Source of the DNA: Jeotgalibaca sp. MA1X17-3
GTDB taxonomy: Bacteria; Bacillota; Bacilli; Lactobacillales; Aerococcaceae
Reading direction: 5' to 3'
NCBI RefSeq assembly: GCF_021513155.1
Contig: NZ_CP090983.1
Span: 930,001-994,000, forward strand
Length of the DNA stretch: 64,000 nt
Under the pieces are notes generated by a model, which saw only the letters and a program-made list of their open reading frames with translations, searched no databases and was not told the origin of the DNA. The position numbers and the translations under genes were made by a program. Shown one piece after another: positions 9,157 to 18,304 of this stretch (position 1 is its first letter; every line of letters begins with the position of its first letter).

Positions 9157-10782
9157 TTATACATAAAGTGCGTCTACGCGTTTTTGAACATCTTGATCAT
9201 TTAAGAATTCTTCATAAGAAGTTTCCAAACGATCTACCACACCATTTGGAGTGATTTCAATAATGCGATTTGCAGTTGTATTTGTAAACTCATAGTCATG
9301 TGATGAAAAGAGGAGAGCCCCTTTAAATGAAATCATACCATCGTTTAAAGCAGTAATAGATTCCAAATCTAAGTGGTTTGTTGGATCATCCAAAATCAAA
9401 ACATTTGCTTTAGAAAGCATCATTTTTGAAAGAATAATTCTAACCTTTTCTCCACCAGAAAGTACAGAAACACCTTTCATTACATCGTCTCCAGAGAAAA
9501 GCATTCTACCTAAGAAGCTACGTAGGAACGTATTATCATCTTCTTCTTTACCGGCGAATTGACGAAGCCACTCTAAAATATTCATATTTGGATTTGGAAA
9601 CTCAGAAGAATGATCTCTTGGAAGATAACTTCTAGAAGTTGTAACTCCCCATTTGAATGTTCCAGAATCAGCTTCTGTTTCCCCCATTAAGATTTGGAAT
9701 AGGGTAGTCGTTGCGATATCACGGCGACTTGTAAAAGCGACTTTATCATTTCGTCCAATGGAGAAACTAATATTATCTAAAACTTTTACTCCATCAATAG
9801 ACTTAGAAAGACCTTCCACAATCAGAACATCGTTTCCGATTTCACGTTCAGGTGTAAATCCAACAAATGGATATTTACGTAGAGAAGGCTGGATATCATC
9901 TAGAGTAATTTTATCGAGTGTTTTCTTACGTGAAGTTGCTTGTTTTGATTTAGAAGCATTTGCACTGAAACGCGCAATAAAATCTTGTAATTCTTTAATT
10001 TTTTCTTCTTTTTTAGAGTTTTGGTCCGCAGCTAATTTTGCAGCTAGTTGACTTGATTGTAACCAGAAATCATAATTCCCTGGGTAAAGTTTAATTTGTC
10101 CGAAATCGACATCTGCCATGTGGGTACATACCGTGTTTAAGAAATGACGGTCATGGGAAACCACAATAACTGTATTTGGAAAGTTGATCAAAAACTCAGA
10201 AAGCCACTCAATAGACTGTTTATCCAAACCATTAGTAGGCTCATCCAAAAGTAATACATCAGGTTGACCAAATAATGCTTGTGCCAATAATACTTTCACT
10301 TTTTGAGGTTCAATTAATTCGCTCATATTCTTGTAGTGAAGATCTTGGCTAATTCCCAGCCCTTGTAAGAGACTAGCAGCGTCTGCTTCTGCTTCCCATC
10401 CATTTAATTCTGCAAATTCACCTTCAAGTTCACCTGCACGAATTCCGTCTGCTTCAGAGAAGTCTTCTTTCATATAAATAGCATCTTTTTCTGCCATTAC
10501 TTGATAAAGACGTTTGTTTCCCATAATAACGGTATCTAGTACTTGATGATCTTCAAAACCAAAGTGATCCTGGTTTAATACAGATAGTCGTTCGTTTGGA
10601 TCGAGAATAACATCTCCAGTAGTTGGAGAAATTTCTCCTGATAAAATTTTTAAGAAAGTTGATTTACCGGCGCCGTTTGCTCCGATAACACCATAGCAAT
10701 TGCCTGCGTTAAATTTAATATTTACGTTGTCAAATAATTTCCGATCGGAAAATAGAAGACTTACATTTGATACACTAATCAT
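9157..10782 (-). CDS. ykpA: ABC-F family ATPase, YkpA/YbiT subgroup
   Basis: 541 residues with two ABC domains and no membrane segments, the ABC-F layout of ribosome-associated translation factors. The start is ATG 10782 (MISVSNVSL), because it lies just after GAGGA and overlaps the upstream stop as ATGA; an open frame extends 14 codons further but has no site. The first domain has Walker A GANGAGKST and DEPTNGLD, but its signature is LIEPQK instead of LSGGE. The second has a normal LSGGEKVRI and DDPTNHLD, but its Walker A reads TSRRDIATTT. As far as I recall, these departures are typical of the YkpA/YbiT subgroup. Its role is probably in translation or ribosome rescue; it is not clearly a resistance factor. 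Confidence 0.88.
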   Translation of the reverse strand: MISVSNVSLLFSDRKLFDNVNIKFNAGNCYGVIGANGAGKSTFLKILSGEISPTTGDVILDPNERLSVLNQDHFGFEDHQVLDTVIMGNKRLYQVMAEKDAIYMKEDFSEADGIRAGELEGEFAELNGWEAEADAASLLQGLGISQDLHYKNMSELIEPQKVKVLLAQALFGQPDVLLLDEPTNGLDKQSIEWLSEFLINFPNTVIVVSHDRHFLNTVCTHMADVDFGQIKLYPGNYDFWLQSSQLAAKLAADQNSKKEEKIKELQDFIARFSANASKSKQATSRKKTLDKITLDDIQPSLRKYPFVGFTPEREIGNDVLIVEGLSKSIDGVKVLDNISFSIGRNDKVAFTSRRDIATTTLFQILMGETEADSGTFKWGVTTSRSYLPRDHSSEFPNPNMNILEWLRQFAGKEEDDNTFLRSFLGRMLFSGDDVMKGVSVLSGGEKVRIILSKMMLSKANVLILDDPTNHLDLESITALNDGMISFKGALLFSSHDYEFTNTTANRIIEITPNGVVDRLETSYEEFLNDQDVQKRVDALYV

Positions 10783-11891
10783 TTTTTGGCATTCCTCAAT
10801 TCGTTTAATATTGTCATTCCACATTCTAACACAATCCTAGCAAAATAAAAGTCTTTTAGCTTATCTTTATCTAGGTTTTTACTCCATTTCATGAAATAAA
10901 AAAAGGTAATCCCTTGCTCTGAGAGAAGGTGGAAGTGATTTTGATAATTTCTTGATTTTGGATAAGTAGACCACTTTATATAATCAGTGTGTGGAACATG
11001 TAGGTACTGATCATTTTGAATCATTAAGAAGAGACCTTGCTTATTTTCTTCTATATATAGCGTATTCTCTTGTAATAATGGATGAGCAAAAAAAAGACTA
11101 GGCATTACGATTACTGGAATTTCTCGACTTTGAAATACATCTAAGGAATCAGTTTCATTTGTTTCTTCAGGAGGAAGGTATTGGAACAACGTATTCCAGT
11201 TATTAGTCTCCTCGTGGTATTGTAAATTCAAAGATTCATTGTAAAATGGAATTTGTTTTTTTAATTCTTTTTTTGGAATTTTTCTTTCTATTTGAAAAAT
11301 GTTTTTGTGGATATAAAAATGAAGCAACTGAACAGGGGCTTTATTTTCATCCAATTGGAGCAAATGATGTCCATCCCATTCGGTTGAATAGGTAGGAGTC
11401 GGATCCCATTGATGAACTCCTTTTGAAATAGCGTTCTTATCCGATAGAAAATATTCAAATACTCCTGATTCTCCTCCTGAAAGAGCCACACGATTCATAT
11501 CACTGAGAGATAAAGAATAAAACTTTTCTGTAGAAATTAAATCAGATTGAAGGGTTCCACTTTCAGGTGTCAAAACGAAAAAGCCGTCCTCTGTAAGATA
11601 GTAGAGGTCATGATTATATATAAAAAAGTCTCGTACTTCTTTTTCAAATAAAATTTCTTTTATAAAACAGGAATGGATATCATTTATATGAGTAGATATC
11701 TTTTGAAATGGAAAAGGATTTTGGTAGATTGGTACATCACCAAAAGGAATATGATTCATCCACCTATTCCAATCATAAAGATGAAGAGTTTTTTTGTCTT
11801 TCCAAAGATATAAGATTCCGCTGTAGAGTGCTACATCAGAAAATGATTGATCTAAAAATATACGGGTCATCAAAATATGATCTTTCTTCAC
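10779..11891 (-). CDS. Protein of unknown function, coupled to the ABC-F gene
   Basis: I do not recognise this protein. GTG 11891 is preferred as start (370 residues) because AAAGGGAG lies eight bases upstream; ATG 11921 is the alternative. It is rich in aromatic and beta-strand-forming stretches with repeated Y/F-x-L segments (IYNHDLYYLTEDGFFVLTP is one), with no signal peptide, membrane helix or Cys pair. The alternation suggests a beta-propeller-like fold (inference). Its TGA overlaps the ABC-F ATG by four bases, so the two are co-translated and may act together. A minus-strand TATACT lies at 11934-11939. Confidence 0.7.
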   Translation of the reverse strand: MKKDHILMTRIFLDQSFSDVALYSGILYLWKDKKTLHLYDWNRWMNHIPFGDVPIYQNPFPFQKISTHINDIHSCFIKEILFEKEVRDFFIYNHDLYYLTEDGFFVLTPESGTLQSDLISTEKFYSLSLSDMNRVALSGGESGVFEYFLSDKNAISKGVHQWDPTPTYSTEWDGHHLLQLDENKAPVQLLHFYIHKNIFQIERKIPKKELKKQIPFYNESLNLQYHEETNNWNTLFQYLPPEETNETDSLDVFQSREIPVIVMPSLFFAHPLLQENTLYIEENKQGLFLMIQNDQYLHVPHTDYIKWSTYPKSRNYQNHFHLLSEQGITFFYFMKWSKNLDKDKLKDFYFARIVLECGMTILNELRNAKK

Positions 11892-11933
11892 GCGAACACT
11901 CCCTTTGTTAACCAGGTTCATTATTACCCTACT

Positions 11934-11939
11934 AGTATA
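11934..11939 (-). promoter_or_regulatory. Possible -10 element (TATACT) for the unknown/ABC-F pair
   Basis: TATACT on the minus strand, 43-48 bases before the GTG start. No good -35 hexamer is seen. Transcription from here would start close to the ATG at 11921, which favours the GTG start. Confidence 0.35.
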
Positions 11940-12073
11940 ACATTTCCTTATTGAATAGAGCAGGATGAATTAGGGAACGGATCTGTCATAAAAGAAATGG
12001 TATATTGATTAAAAACGTGTTAGAATATTTCAATCATCAAAAAATTAACTAGCATACGCACAAAGGAGTCGTT

Positions 12074-13420
12074 ATGGAAAAGAAACTATCAGGAAAAGAA
12101 TATGTATTTATAGGTTCATTGTTATTTGGTCTGTTTTTTGGAGCTGGTAATCTCATATTTCCGGTTCAAATGGGCCAACTTTCCGGAGCAGATATGCTTC
12201 CGGCAACATTAGGTTTTTTAACAACAGCAGTAGGATTACCATTTCTAGGTATTGTAGCAATGGGAATGTCTCGTAAAGATAGTTTATACGAGTTAGCTAG
12301 CAAGGTGAGTCCTGGATACAGTATGTTTTATACATGCGCCTTGTATCTGACAATTGGTCCATTCTTTGCCATCCCTCGTACAGCAACGGTTTCTTTTGAA
12401 TCAGCCTTTGCACCATACTTACCTGCAAATCAGTTGCAGCTAGTTTTACTTATTTTCTCAGCACTCTTTTTTGGAAGTTCTTTGTGGTTTTCTTTGAAAC
12501 CTACTGAAATTCTTAAATGGGTAGGGAAAGTATTGAATCCTATTTTCTTAGTTTCAGTGGCAATATTAATTGCTTTCGGAATGTTCAATCCAATGGGAGA
12601 GGTAGCAACGATTCCAGTTGCAGAAGCCTACCAACAACAAGGTTCTTTTTTCAAAGGGTTTTTAGAAGGATATAATACAATGGATGCTTTAGCATCATTG
12701 GCTTTTGGTATTATTATTGTTAGTACGATTAAAAACTTAGGTGTAACAAAGCCGGCATCGATTGCAAAAGATACTATTATTTCTGGAATTTTTAGTATGT
12801 CCTTGATGGGAATTATTTATGCTAGTTTGGTATATTTAGGTGCTACCAGTCGTGGAATCATTGAAGTGAGTCCAAATGGTGGAGTTGCATTAGCAGATAT
12901 TTCTCGTCACTATTTTGGAGGACTAGGTGGAATTGTCTTAGCAGTTATTATTACTGTGGCTTGTTACAAAACCGCAGTAGGTCTGATTACAGCTATTAGT
13001 GAAATGTTCGTTACTCTTTTTCCGAATAAGCTAACGTATAATCATTATGTATATGTATTTACTGCTATTTCTTTTATTGTAGCTAACCTTGGACTCAATC
13101 AAATTATTGCTTTTTCCATTCCAGTATTGATGTTCCTCTATCCACTGGCGATTACGTTAATCGTTGTTACGATTCTTAGTCCTTTGTTCAAAGATAAAAT
13201 GATTGTATATCAAATGACTACGATCTTCACTTTGCCTTTTGCATTAATTGATTTCCTTCATGCACTACCAAAAGGATTAAAGAGCAGTATTGGATTAGAT
13301 CAATTATCTATCTGGGCTAAGGGATTTATTCCACTCTTTTCAGTTGGTATGGGTTGGCTTATACCAGCAATCATTGGTTTTATCATTGGATTAGTCCTAA
13401 CGAAACGAAAAACTAAGTAA
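12074..13420 (+). CDS. brnQ: Branched-chain amino acid transporter BrnQ (LIVCS family)
   Basis: 448 residues with about 12 membrane helices. The N-terminal FGLFFGAGNLIFPVQMGQLSG is the LIVCS hallmark, and PFFAIPRTATVSFESAF follows in helix 3. It imports leucine, isoleucine and valine with sodium or protons across the cytoplasmic membrane. It is a single-gene unit with AAAGGAG eight bases before the ATG, ending at a bidirectional terminator. I see no T-box leader in the 130 bases upstream. Confidence 0.95.
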   Translation: MEKKLSGKEYVFIGSLLFGLFFGAGNLIFPVQMGQLSGADMLPATLGFLTTAVGLPFLGIVAMGMSRKDSLYELASKVSPGYSMFYTCALYLTIGPFFAIPRTATVSFESAFAPYLPANQLQLVLLIFSALFFGSSLWFSLKPTEILKWVGKVLNPIFLVSVAILIAFGMFNPMGEVATIPVAEAYQQQGSFFKGFLEGYNTMDALASLAFGIIIVSTIKNLGVTKPASIAKDTIISGIFSMSLMGIIYASLVYLGATSRGIIEVSPNGGVALADISRHYFGGLGGIVLAVIITVACYKTAVGLITAISEMFVTLFPNKLTYNHYVYVFTAISFIVANLGLNQIIAFSIPVLMFLYPLAITLIVVTILSPLFKDKMIVYQMTTIFTLPFALIDFLHALPKGLKSSIGLDQLSIWAKGFIPLFSVGMGWLIPAIIGFIIGLVLTKRKTK

Positions 13421-13480
13421 GATTAGCTTTTAGATTAATTATTATTTTATTACTTGAACCGTAGCAAAAGCTATTCCAAA

Positions 13481-13521
13481 AAAAAGTCACAACGAATGAT
13501 TGCATTCGTTGTGACTTTTTT
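13481..13521. terminator. Bidirectional terminator after brnQ
   Basis: Perfect 18-bp stem (AAAAAGTCACAACGAATG with its complement), loop of four bases, T run on both strands. Confidence 0.88.
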
Positions 13522-14000
13522 CTATAAATATTCGCCTATTTTTTTGAGCAGAGCATCATTGTTGTTTACAATGATACCATTCGTTTTTATCAACCCAACA
13601 GTATATAAATTAATATAGGAAAACTGAGACTCAGCAACTTCTTGTAAGGCTGCTATTTTCTGAGGGTGAGTAGCACCCTGTTGACGAGAATCGGTGTACA
13701 GCCCTATTATTGGAATTCCGCTTGATAAGCAACACCAATTTCAGTAGCAACTCCTACATCAATAATGGCACCATCTAAAACGGCGACCATCAAATCAGAA
13801 GAAAGCAGAGCGTCGGTATCATATTTTGCAATCTTAATAGAGTCAGCATATGCATTTTTATCGTTGATATCTCCTTGTTCTTGAGGAATATACATATCTA
13901 AATCAGGATAAGCTTCTTTAATTTTACCGGTTAAAAATTGATTGTACTGTAATTCCATTTCTGAAAAGAGGGGACTTGCGTAGTATATTTTTTTAGTCAT
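13522..14000 (-). pseudogene. Nucleoside 2-deoxyribosyltransferase family protein, single-base frameshift
   Basis: Start at ATG 14000 after AAAGGAG (MTKKIYYASPLFSE). The first frame stops at 13707, but inserting one G in the GG at 13718-13719 changes the reading to ...YQAGIPIIGLYTDSRQQ and continues to a TAG at 13522. This gives 159 residues, the family length. The family hallmarks are present: YYASPLFSE at the start and the D-x-x-x-A-x-L-D-G-A stretch (DLMVAVLDGAIIDVGVATEIG). These enzymes exchange the base of 2'-deoxynucleosides in nucleoside salvage. The break is probably a sequencing error. Confidence 0.82.
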
Positions 14001-14139
14001 TTTGTATCTCCTTTGTAATAATATCTTCTCTATCATAGCAAGATAAGGAGATTCCTGCAAAAAAAATTTAATGTAAATTGAATAGAATACTAATTTATTT
14101 AAAGAGTTTATGAAACATATGACGTAAAAGCGCTACCAG

Positions 14140-14156
14140 GTTACAAATGTGTTACA
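14140..14156 (-). promoter_or_regulatory. WalR (YycF)-type binding box
   Basis: On the minus strand this reads TGTAAC-ACATT-TGTAAC, a perfect match to the WalR consensus TGTWAH-N5-TGTWAH. It lies about 135 bases before a cell-wall 3D-domain protein whose relatives (YocH) are classic WalRK targets. The repeat points away from that gene, so activation versus repression cannot be told. Confidence 0.55.
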
Positions 14157-14289
14157 AAACGAAGTCGGGAATCGACCTTATATAACAGAATGATAAATTT
14201 GAAACCGAATCGTAAGGTCCTTGAAACCAACTGAGCATGTTTGAGAAGTATAATAGGATGGAATTCGAAAAGAAAGAGGCGAACGAATA

Positions 14290-15404
14290 TTGGTTAAAAA
14301 CAAAAAGTTTGGAAGAGTGATGATTGCTGGACTAGCTGCACAACTCCTTTTGGCTGCCACACCTATTCAAGCAGCTACGTTGGATCAACTGTCAGAACAA
14401 GAGCAAAAGCAACAACAAATAATTTCCAACTTAGAAGTTACCATCGCTGACAAATTATCCTATATAAATGAAAAAAAGTAGAAGTTGAGAATCTACAAGC
14501 AGAAGTATCCCAAACGGAAGCAGACAAACAAAAAACTACAGAAGAAATTTCAATACAAAAAGAATTGATTGCAGCAAGAAGAGAACAATTAGAAGCTAGA
14601 TTGGTTGCTCTACAAGTATCTCCATCAACTACTAATCGTGTTATGATGCTTTTTGACTCAGAAAACTTTACAGATTTTGTAGGACGTTTTGTAGCCCTTG
14701 CACAAATCCAGTCTGCTGATAAAGAACAAATTGTCTCAGCAATGGAAGAAGAAGAAAAATTAAAAGAATTAGAAGAAACGTTAGCAGAACAAGTGGTAAC
14801 GATCAAAGAAAAAACAACTATAGTCGAAACAGAACTTGCAGAATTTGACAAAGAATTAGAAAGTCTACAAATTCTAATGGCAGATAATCAAGAAGGTTTA
14901 AATCAAATCTTAACTAAAAAAGAGAATGAGAAAGTTCGTTTGGAAGAAGTAGCCGCAGCCGAAAAAGTAGCAGCCGCTGAGCAAGCTGCTAAAGCAGAAA
15001 CTGCAACAAAAGCATCTGAAACTACTCAGTCCACTCAAACCACTCAATCAAGTTCAGTATCAACACCGGTTGTTGAAAAACAAGAACAGCCTGCTGTTGA
15101 AGCACCTGCATCAACAAACGGAAGAACTCTTTCAGTGTCAGCAACTGCGTATTCTCGTCACGAAGCAGGGTTGTCCAATTTTACTGCAACAGGAATTGAT
15201 TTACGTCGAAATTCAATGGTTATTGCCGTTGATCCAAATGTTATTCCTCTAGGTAGCCTGTTGGATGTACCTGGTTATGGAATTGCAATTGCTGGAGATA
15301 CAGGTGGAGCTATTAAAGGAAACAAAATTGATTTACATATGGAAGATGTTGGTCGAATGAATGCTTTCGGAAGACAACAAATGACCATTACTATTTTAAA
15401 TTAA
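14290..15404 (+). pseudogene. Secreted coiled-coil / 3D-domain cell-wall protein (YocH-like), single-base frameshift
   Basis: The first frame stops at 14481 and the second starts at the same point. Adding one A to the A7 run at 14471-14477 (GAA-AAA-AAA-GTA) joins them into a 371-residue protein. It has a signal peptide (KNKKFGRV, hydrophobic core, cleavage near IQAA), then a PcsB/CwlO-like coiled coil to about residue 220, then an Ala/Thr/Glu-rich linker. The C-terminal 3D domain has ATAYSRHEAG, VIPLGS, GDTGGAIKGNKIDL and three aspartates. Related proteins are exported lytic transglycosylases. Start TTG 14290 keeps the basic n-region. The upstream WalR box supports cell-wall turnover. The frameshift is probably an assembly error. 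Confidence 0.85.
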
Positions 15405-15407
15405 AAT

Positions 15408-15454
15408 AAACACTTCTTGAGGAGCGAACAATCGCTCACAAGAAGTGTTTTTTT
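15408..15454. terminator. Terminator after the 3D-domain gene, bidirectional
   Basis: AAACACTTCTTG pairs with CAAGAAGTGTTT, with a second inner stem GAGCGA/TCGCTC, then T7. It also lies just beyond the end of the minus-strand ATPase gene. Confidence 0.8.
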
Positions 15455-15473
15455 GTATTGTATTTTGAAAAAA

Positions 15474-16208
15474 TTATAGTACTTTATTCAAGAAATCTTT
15501 TGTTCTAGGATGTTGTGTATGTTGGAATACCTCTTCAGGAGTTCCTTCTTCTACGATATAGCCACCATCCATAAAAATAACACGATCGCCTACTTCACGA
15601 GCAAATCCCATTTCATGAGTTACGACAACCATTGTCATCCCATCTTTTGCAAGTCGTTTCATAACTTCAAGTACTTCTCCTACCATCTCTGGATCTAATG
15701 CAGAGGTGGGCTCGTCAAACAACATAATGTCAGGATTCATTGCTAAAGCACGTGCAATTGCTACTCGTTGCTTTTGACCACCTGATAATGAATTTGGATA
15801 AACAAGCTCTTTTTCAGATAAACCGACTACATCTAAGAGTTCCACTGCTTTTTTCTTTGCTTCTTCTTTAGCAAGTCGTTTTAACTCTGTGGGTGCTAGT
15901 GTAATATTTTGAGAAACAGTTAGATGAGGGAAAAGATTGAAATGTTGAAAAACCATCCCAATTTCTGCTCTAACTTTATTAATATCTGTTTTAGGGTTTG
16001 TAATGTCAACGTTATCGATAAGGACGTTTCCACCCGAAATTTCTTCCAGACCATTCAAGCAGCGAAGGAATGTACTTTTCCCGGATCCAGAAGGGCCAAT
16101 AATACAAACTACTTCTCCTTCAGTAACTTCTAAGTCAATCCCTTTTAAAACCTCATTGCTTCCAAAACTCTTTTTGAGGTTCGATACTTTTACTTTAGCT
16201 TCTGCCAT
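15474..16208 (-). CDS. Amino-acid ABC transporter ATP-binding protein, GlnQ type
   Basis: 244 residues, a full-length polar-amino-acid ATPase. Walker A is GPSGSGKST, the Q-loop is VFQHFNLFPH, the signature is LSGGQKQRVAIARAL, Walker B is IMLFDEPTSALDPE and the switch is VTHEMG. It would energise uptake of glutamine, cystine or another polar amino acid. No permease or binding protein gene lies beside it, which is unusual for this family; partners must be elsewhere or be GlnP-type fusions. AGGAG precedes the ATG. A perfect 18-bp palindrome in the leader may regulate it. Confidence 0.92.
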   Translation of the reverse strand: MAEAKVKVSNLKKSFGSNEVLKGIDLEVTEGEVVCIIGPSGSGKSTFLRCLNGLEEISGGNVLIDNVDITNPKTDINKVRAEIGMVFQHFNLFPHLTVSQNITLAPTELKRLAKEEAKKKAVELLDVVGLSEKELVYPNSLSGGQKQRVAIARALAMNPDIMLFDEPTSALDPEMVGEVLEVMKRLAKDGMTMVVVTHEMGFAREVGDRVIFMDGGYIVEEGTPEEVFQHTQHPRTKDFLNKVL

Positions 16209-16228
16209 TTTATTTCTCCTCTCAACTA

Positions 16229-16246
16229 CTTGTTGTGCACAACAAG
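16229..16246 (-). promoter_or_regulatory. 18-bp perfect palindrome in the leader of the GlnQ-type gene
   Basis: CTTGTTGTGCACAACAAG, 21 bases upstream of the ATG and just downstream of a TATAAT on the minus strand (16266-16271). The position fits a repressor site or a leader hairpin. I cannot assign the regulator. Confidence 0.5.
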
Positions 16247-16296
16247 AGTATGATTATTTTATCAAATTATATCCTTTTAAAAAAGAAAAAGATGAA

Positions 16297-16336
16297 TCGG
16301 GACAGCAGGGTTCATAAAAAAACCAAGCTATCCCGA
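16297..16336 (-). terminator. Possible terminator after the YvrJ gene
   Basis: CGGGATAGC pairs with GCTGTCCCG (one G-U pair) with a long loop, followed by a pyrimidine-rich stretch on the minus strand. Confidence 0.4.
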
Positions 16337-16341
16337 GTGAG

Positions 16342-16503
16342 TTAACCTTTATGGATGAGGGAATGAGTATTGCTAAGCTTCTCAATAGCACTTACTAAAG
16401 CATCCACTTTCTTTTCCATGCGATTTAGCAAGTATAAAGAAATAACGATGGGGAAGCCAGTGTTACTAATCGCCTCAATATAGGAAAAAACATTCGGATC
16501 CAT
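16342..16503 (-). CDS. YvrJ family small protein
   Basis: 53 residues, starting MDPNVFSYIEAISNTGFPIV and ending TAA at 16342. It has a perfect AAAGGAGGAG site seven bases before the ATG. The pattern (N-terminal acidic segment, G-F-P-I-V-I-S-L-Y-L-L membrane helix at about residues 16-27, then a charged helix NRMEKKVDAL) is the YvrJ family. The family's function is unknown; such proteins are membrane-anchored. The gene is alone, between the GlnQ-type and HAD genes on the same strand. Converging GC-rich repeats at 16297-16336 may be its terminator. Confidence 0.82.
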   Translation of the reverse strand: MDPNVFSYIEAISNTGFPIVISLYLLNRMEKKVDALVSAIEKLSNTHSLIHKG

Positions 16504-16574
16504 TTGGAACTCCTCCTTTCTCTTGTTCTAATTAGAAAGGACGATTCATCTTGAAAAAGTGTTACCTTTTTCTG

Positions 16575-17444
16575 TTAAAGCTCTTCATTTATACAACGCA
16601 AAATTGCTTCAGCCACTCCGTGATCTGTATTTAGAGAAGTAAGATATGTAGCATGTTTTTTTACTCCTGGTTCTGCATTTTCCATTGCAAAACTGACTCC
16701 TGCTTTTTGAAGCATAGACACATCATTAAAATTATCACCAATAGCCATGATTCGATCTAAGGGGATATTTTTTGATTTGGCATAACGCTCTAAAGCAATT
16801 CCCTTTTGAGCTTGGTAATGGTTGATTTCTATATTATTATAGAAAGAAGAAGTTACAACAAGTTGATCATCTTTTTCTACTTCGTTTCTGAGTGGATTTA
16901 ATTTAGGTTGACCACCATTACTAAACACTAGTACTTTTAATACTTGCGTTTGCTCATCAGCTAATAACTCTTGAAAATCTTCTACGTAATCTATATCCAA
17001 TAATTCCATTCTGGCGAGAGCAAGTACTAAAGCCATCTTGAAAGTTGTATGAGCATTTGTTTTATGTAAAAGACTAGTCATCATTTCTACTCTTTGGATT
17101 TTATCTTCAGAAAAAACACCATGTGTCATAACAACTTCGGCGTATAAGCCTTGTTCTTTTACAAGATCTAGAATCTCTCTGGTTCTTTGCTTATCAATTC
17201 CTAGGTTCTGGTCTAGTTCACCATTTTCATCAAATATTTGCCCACCATTTACTGAAATAACAGGACAACTAATGCCAGCTTCTGTCAGTGCTGGAACTGC
17301 TTCTGTATATCCTCTTCCAGTTGCGACCATAAAATCAATTCCAGCTTTTTTTGCGGTATGAATTGCTTCACGGTTTACATCTGAAATAGCCAACTTATCA
17401 TTCAGTAACGTACCATCCATATCTGATACAATTAATTGAATCAC
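16575..17444 (-). CDS. Cof-type HAD phosphatase
   Basis: 289 residues. HAD motif I is DMDGTLL near the N-terminus, motif II is the Thr of VATGRGY, and motif IV is GDNFNDVSML. The cap between them is the C2B alpha/beta type of the Cof subfamily. It acts as a soluble sugar-phosphate or flavin-phosphate phosphatase; the exact substrate cannot be told from sequence. The start follows GGGGGTTATTTTAAGTG. A single gene on the minus strand. Confidence 0.92.
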   Translation of the reverse strand: MIQLIVSDMDGTLLNDKLAISDVNREAIHTAKKAGIDFMVATGRGYTEAVPALTEAGISCPVISVNGGQIFDENGELDQNLGIDKQRTREILDLVKEQGLYAEVVMTHGVFSEDKIQRVEMMTSLLHKTNAHTTFKMALVLALARMELLDIDYVEDFQELLADEQTQVLKVLVFSNGGQPKLNPLRNEVEKDDQLVVTSSFYNNIEINHYQAQKGIALERYAKSKNIPLDRIMAIGDNFNDVSMLQKAGVSFAMENAEPGVKKHATYLTSLNTDHGVAEAILRCINEEL

Positions 17445-17608
17445 TTAAAATAACCCCCTGTTAGAATAAAACAATTTTCAATGAATAGTTTACCATGATT
17501 TCACCTAAAATGGGTAAGAACTCCTACGATTGCTAGGCTTGATTAATAGGCAGAATTATTTTTTTTGATACACTAGCGTGTAGACAGCTATTAGGAAAGG
17601 AAGGTTAT

Positions 17609-18304
17609 ATGAAAAAAATCATTCATAATGATTGGCAGGAAATCCTTGAAGATGAATTTAGCTCTCCTTCCTATCAACAACTAAGAGAATTCTTAAAAAA
17701 AGAATATCAAAGTGAAACGGTTTATCCCCCTATGAATCAAATTTGGGATGCATTCGAACTGACTCCTTATCATAAAGTAAAAGTAATAATTCTAGGGCAA
17801 GATCCTTATCATGGTCCCAATCAAGCTAATGGGTTGAGTTTTTCTGTTGCGCCAGGCATAAAGATTCCTCCCTCCCTACGAAATATCTATAAGGAAATGG
17901 AATCTGACTTAGGGGCGCCACCCGCAAAACATGGAGATCTGACGAATTGGGCTAAGCAAGGTGTATTTTTACTAAACAGTGTTTTAACGGTTCGTGGTGG
18001 ACAAGCTTATTCTCATCGTGGAAAAGGGTGGGAATTATTAACAGATGCGGTGATTCGTGCCTTGAATGAACGAGAAGAACCCGTAATCTTCTTACTTTGG
18101 GGAAATGCATCTATTGCTAAAAAAGCATTCATCACTAACAAAAAACATGTTGTATTTACTGCGCCACATCCAAGTCCACTTTCAGCATATCGAGGTTTTT
18201 TTGATTCCAAACCCTTTTCAAAAGTGAATGAAGTATTGAAAGATTTAGGTGAAGAACTTATAGAGTGGCGTTTACCTGAACATCCAGAGAGAGGTAAAGA
18301 ATAA
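17609..18304 (+). CDS. ung: Uracil-DNA glycosylase
   Basis: 231 residues, family 1 Ung. The water-activating motif GQDPYHGPNQANGLSFSV is present at about residue 65, and the catalytic-histidine loop HPSPLSAYRGFF near residue 190. It removes uracil from DNA in base-excision repair. RBS AAAGGAAGG. The stop overlaps the next start by one base, so the downstream hydrolase and flavin oxidoreductase are probably co-transcribed. Confidence 0.98.
   Translation: MKKIIHNDWQEILEDEFSSPSYQQLREFLKKEYQSETVYPPMNQIWDAFELTPYHKVKVIILGQDPYHGPNQANGLSFSVAPGIKIPPSLRNIYKEMESDLGAPPAKHGDLTNWAKQGVFLLNSVLTVRGGQAYSHRGKGWELLTDAVIRALNEREEPVIFLLWGNASIAKKAFITNKKHVVFTAPHPSPLSAYRGFFDSKPFSKVNEVLKDLGEELIEWRLPEHPERGKE

Noticed and set aside
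13061..13480. T-box or other leader regulator linked to brnQ
   Set aside because: The bases before brnQ (11940-12073) and after it show no specifier-loop or antiterminator-like stems; only the terminator at 13481-13521 is clear.
14438..14851. 137-codon minus-strand frame inside the 3D-domain gene
   Set aside because: Low-complexity Ser/Thr-rich shadow of the coiled-coil coding strand.
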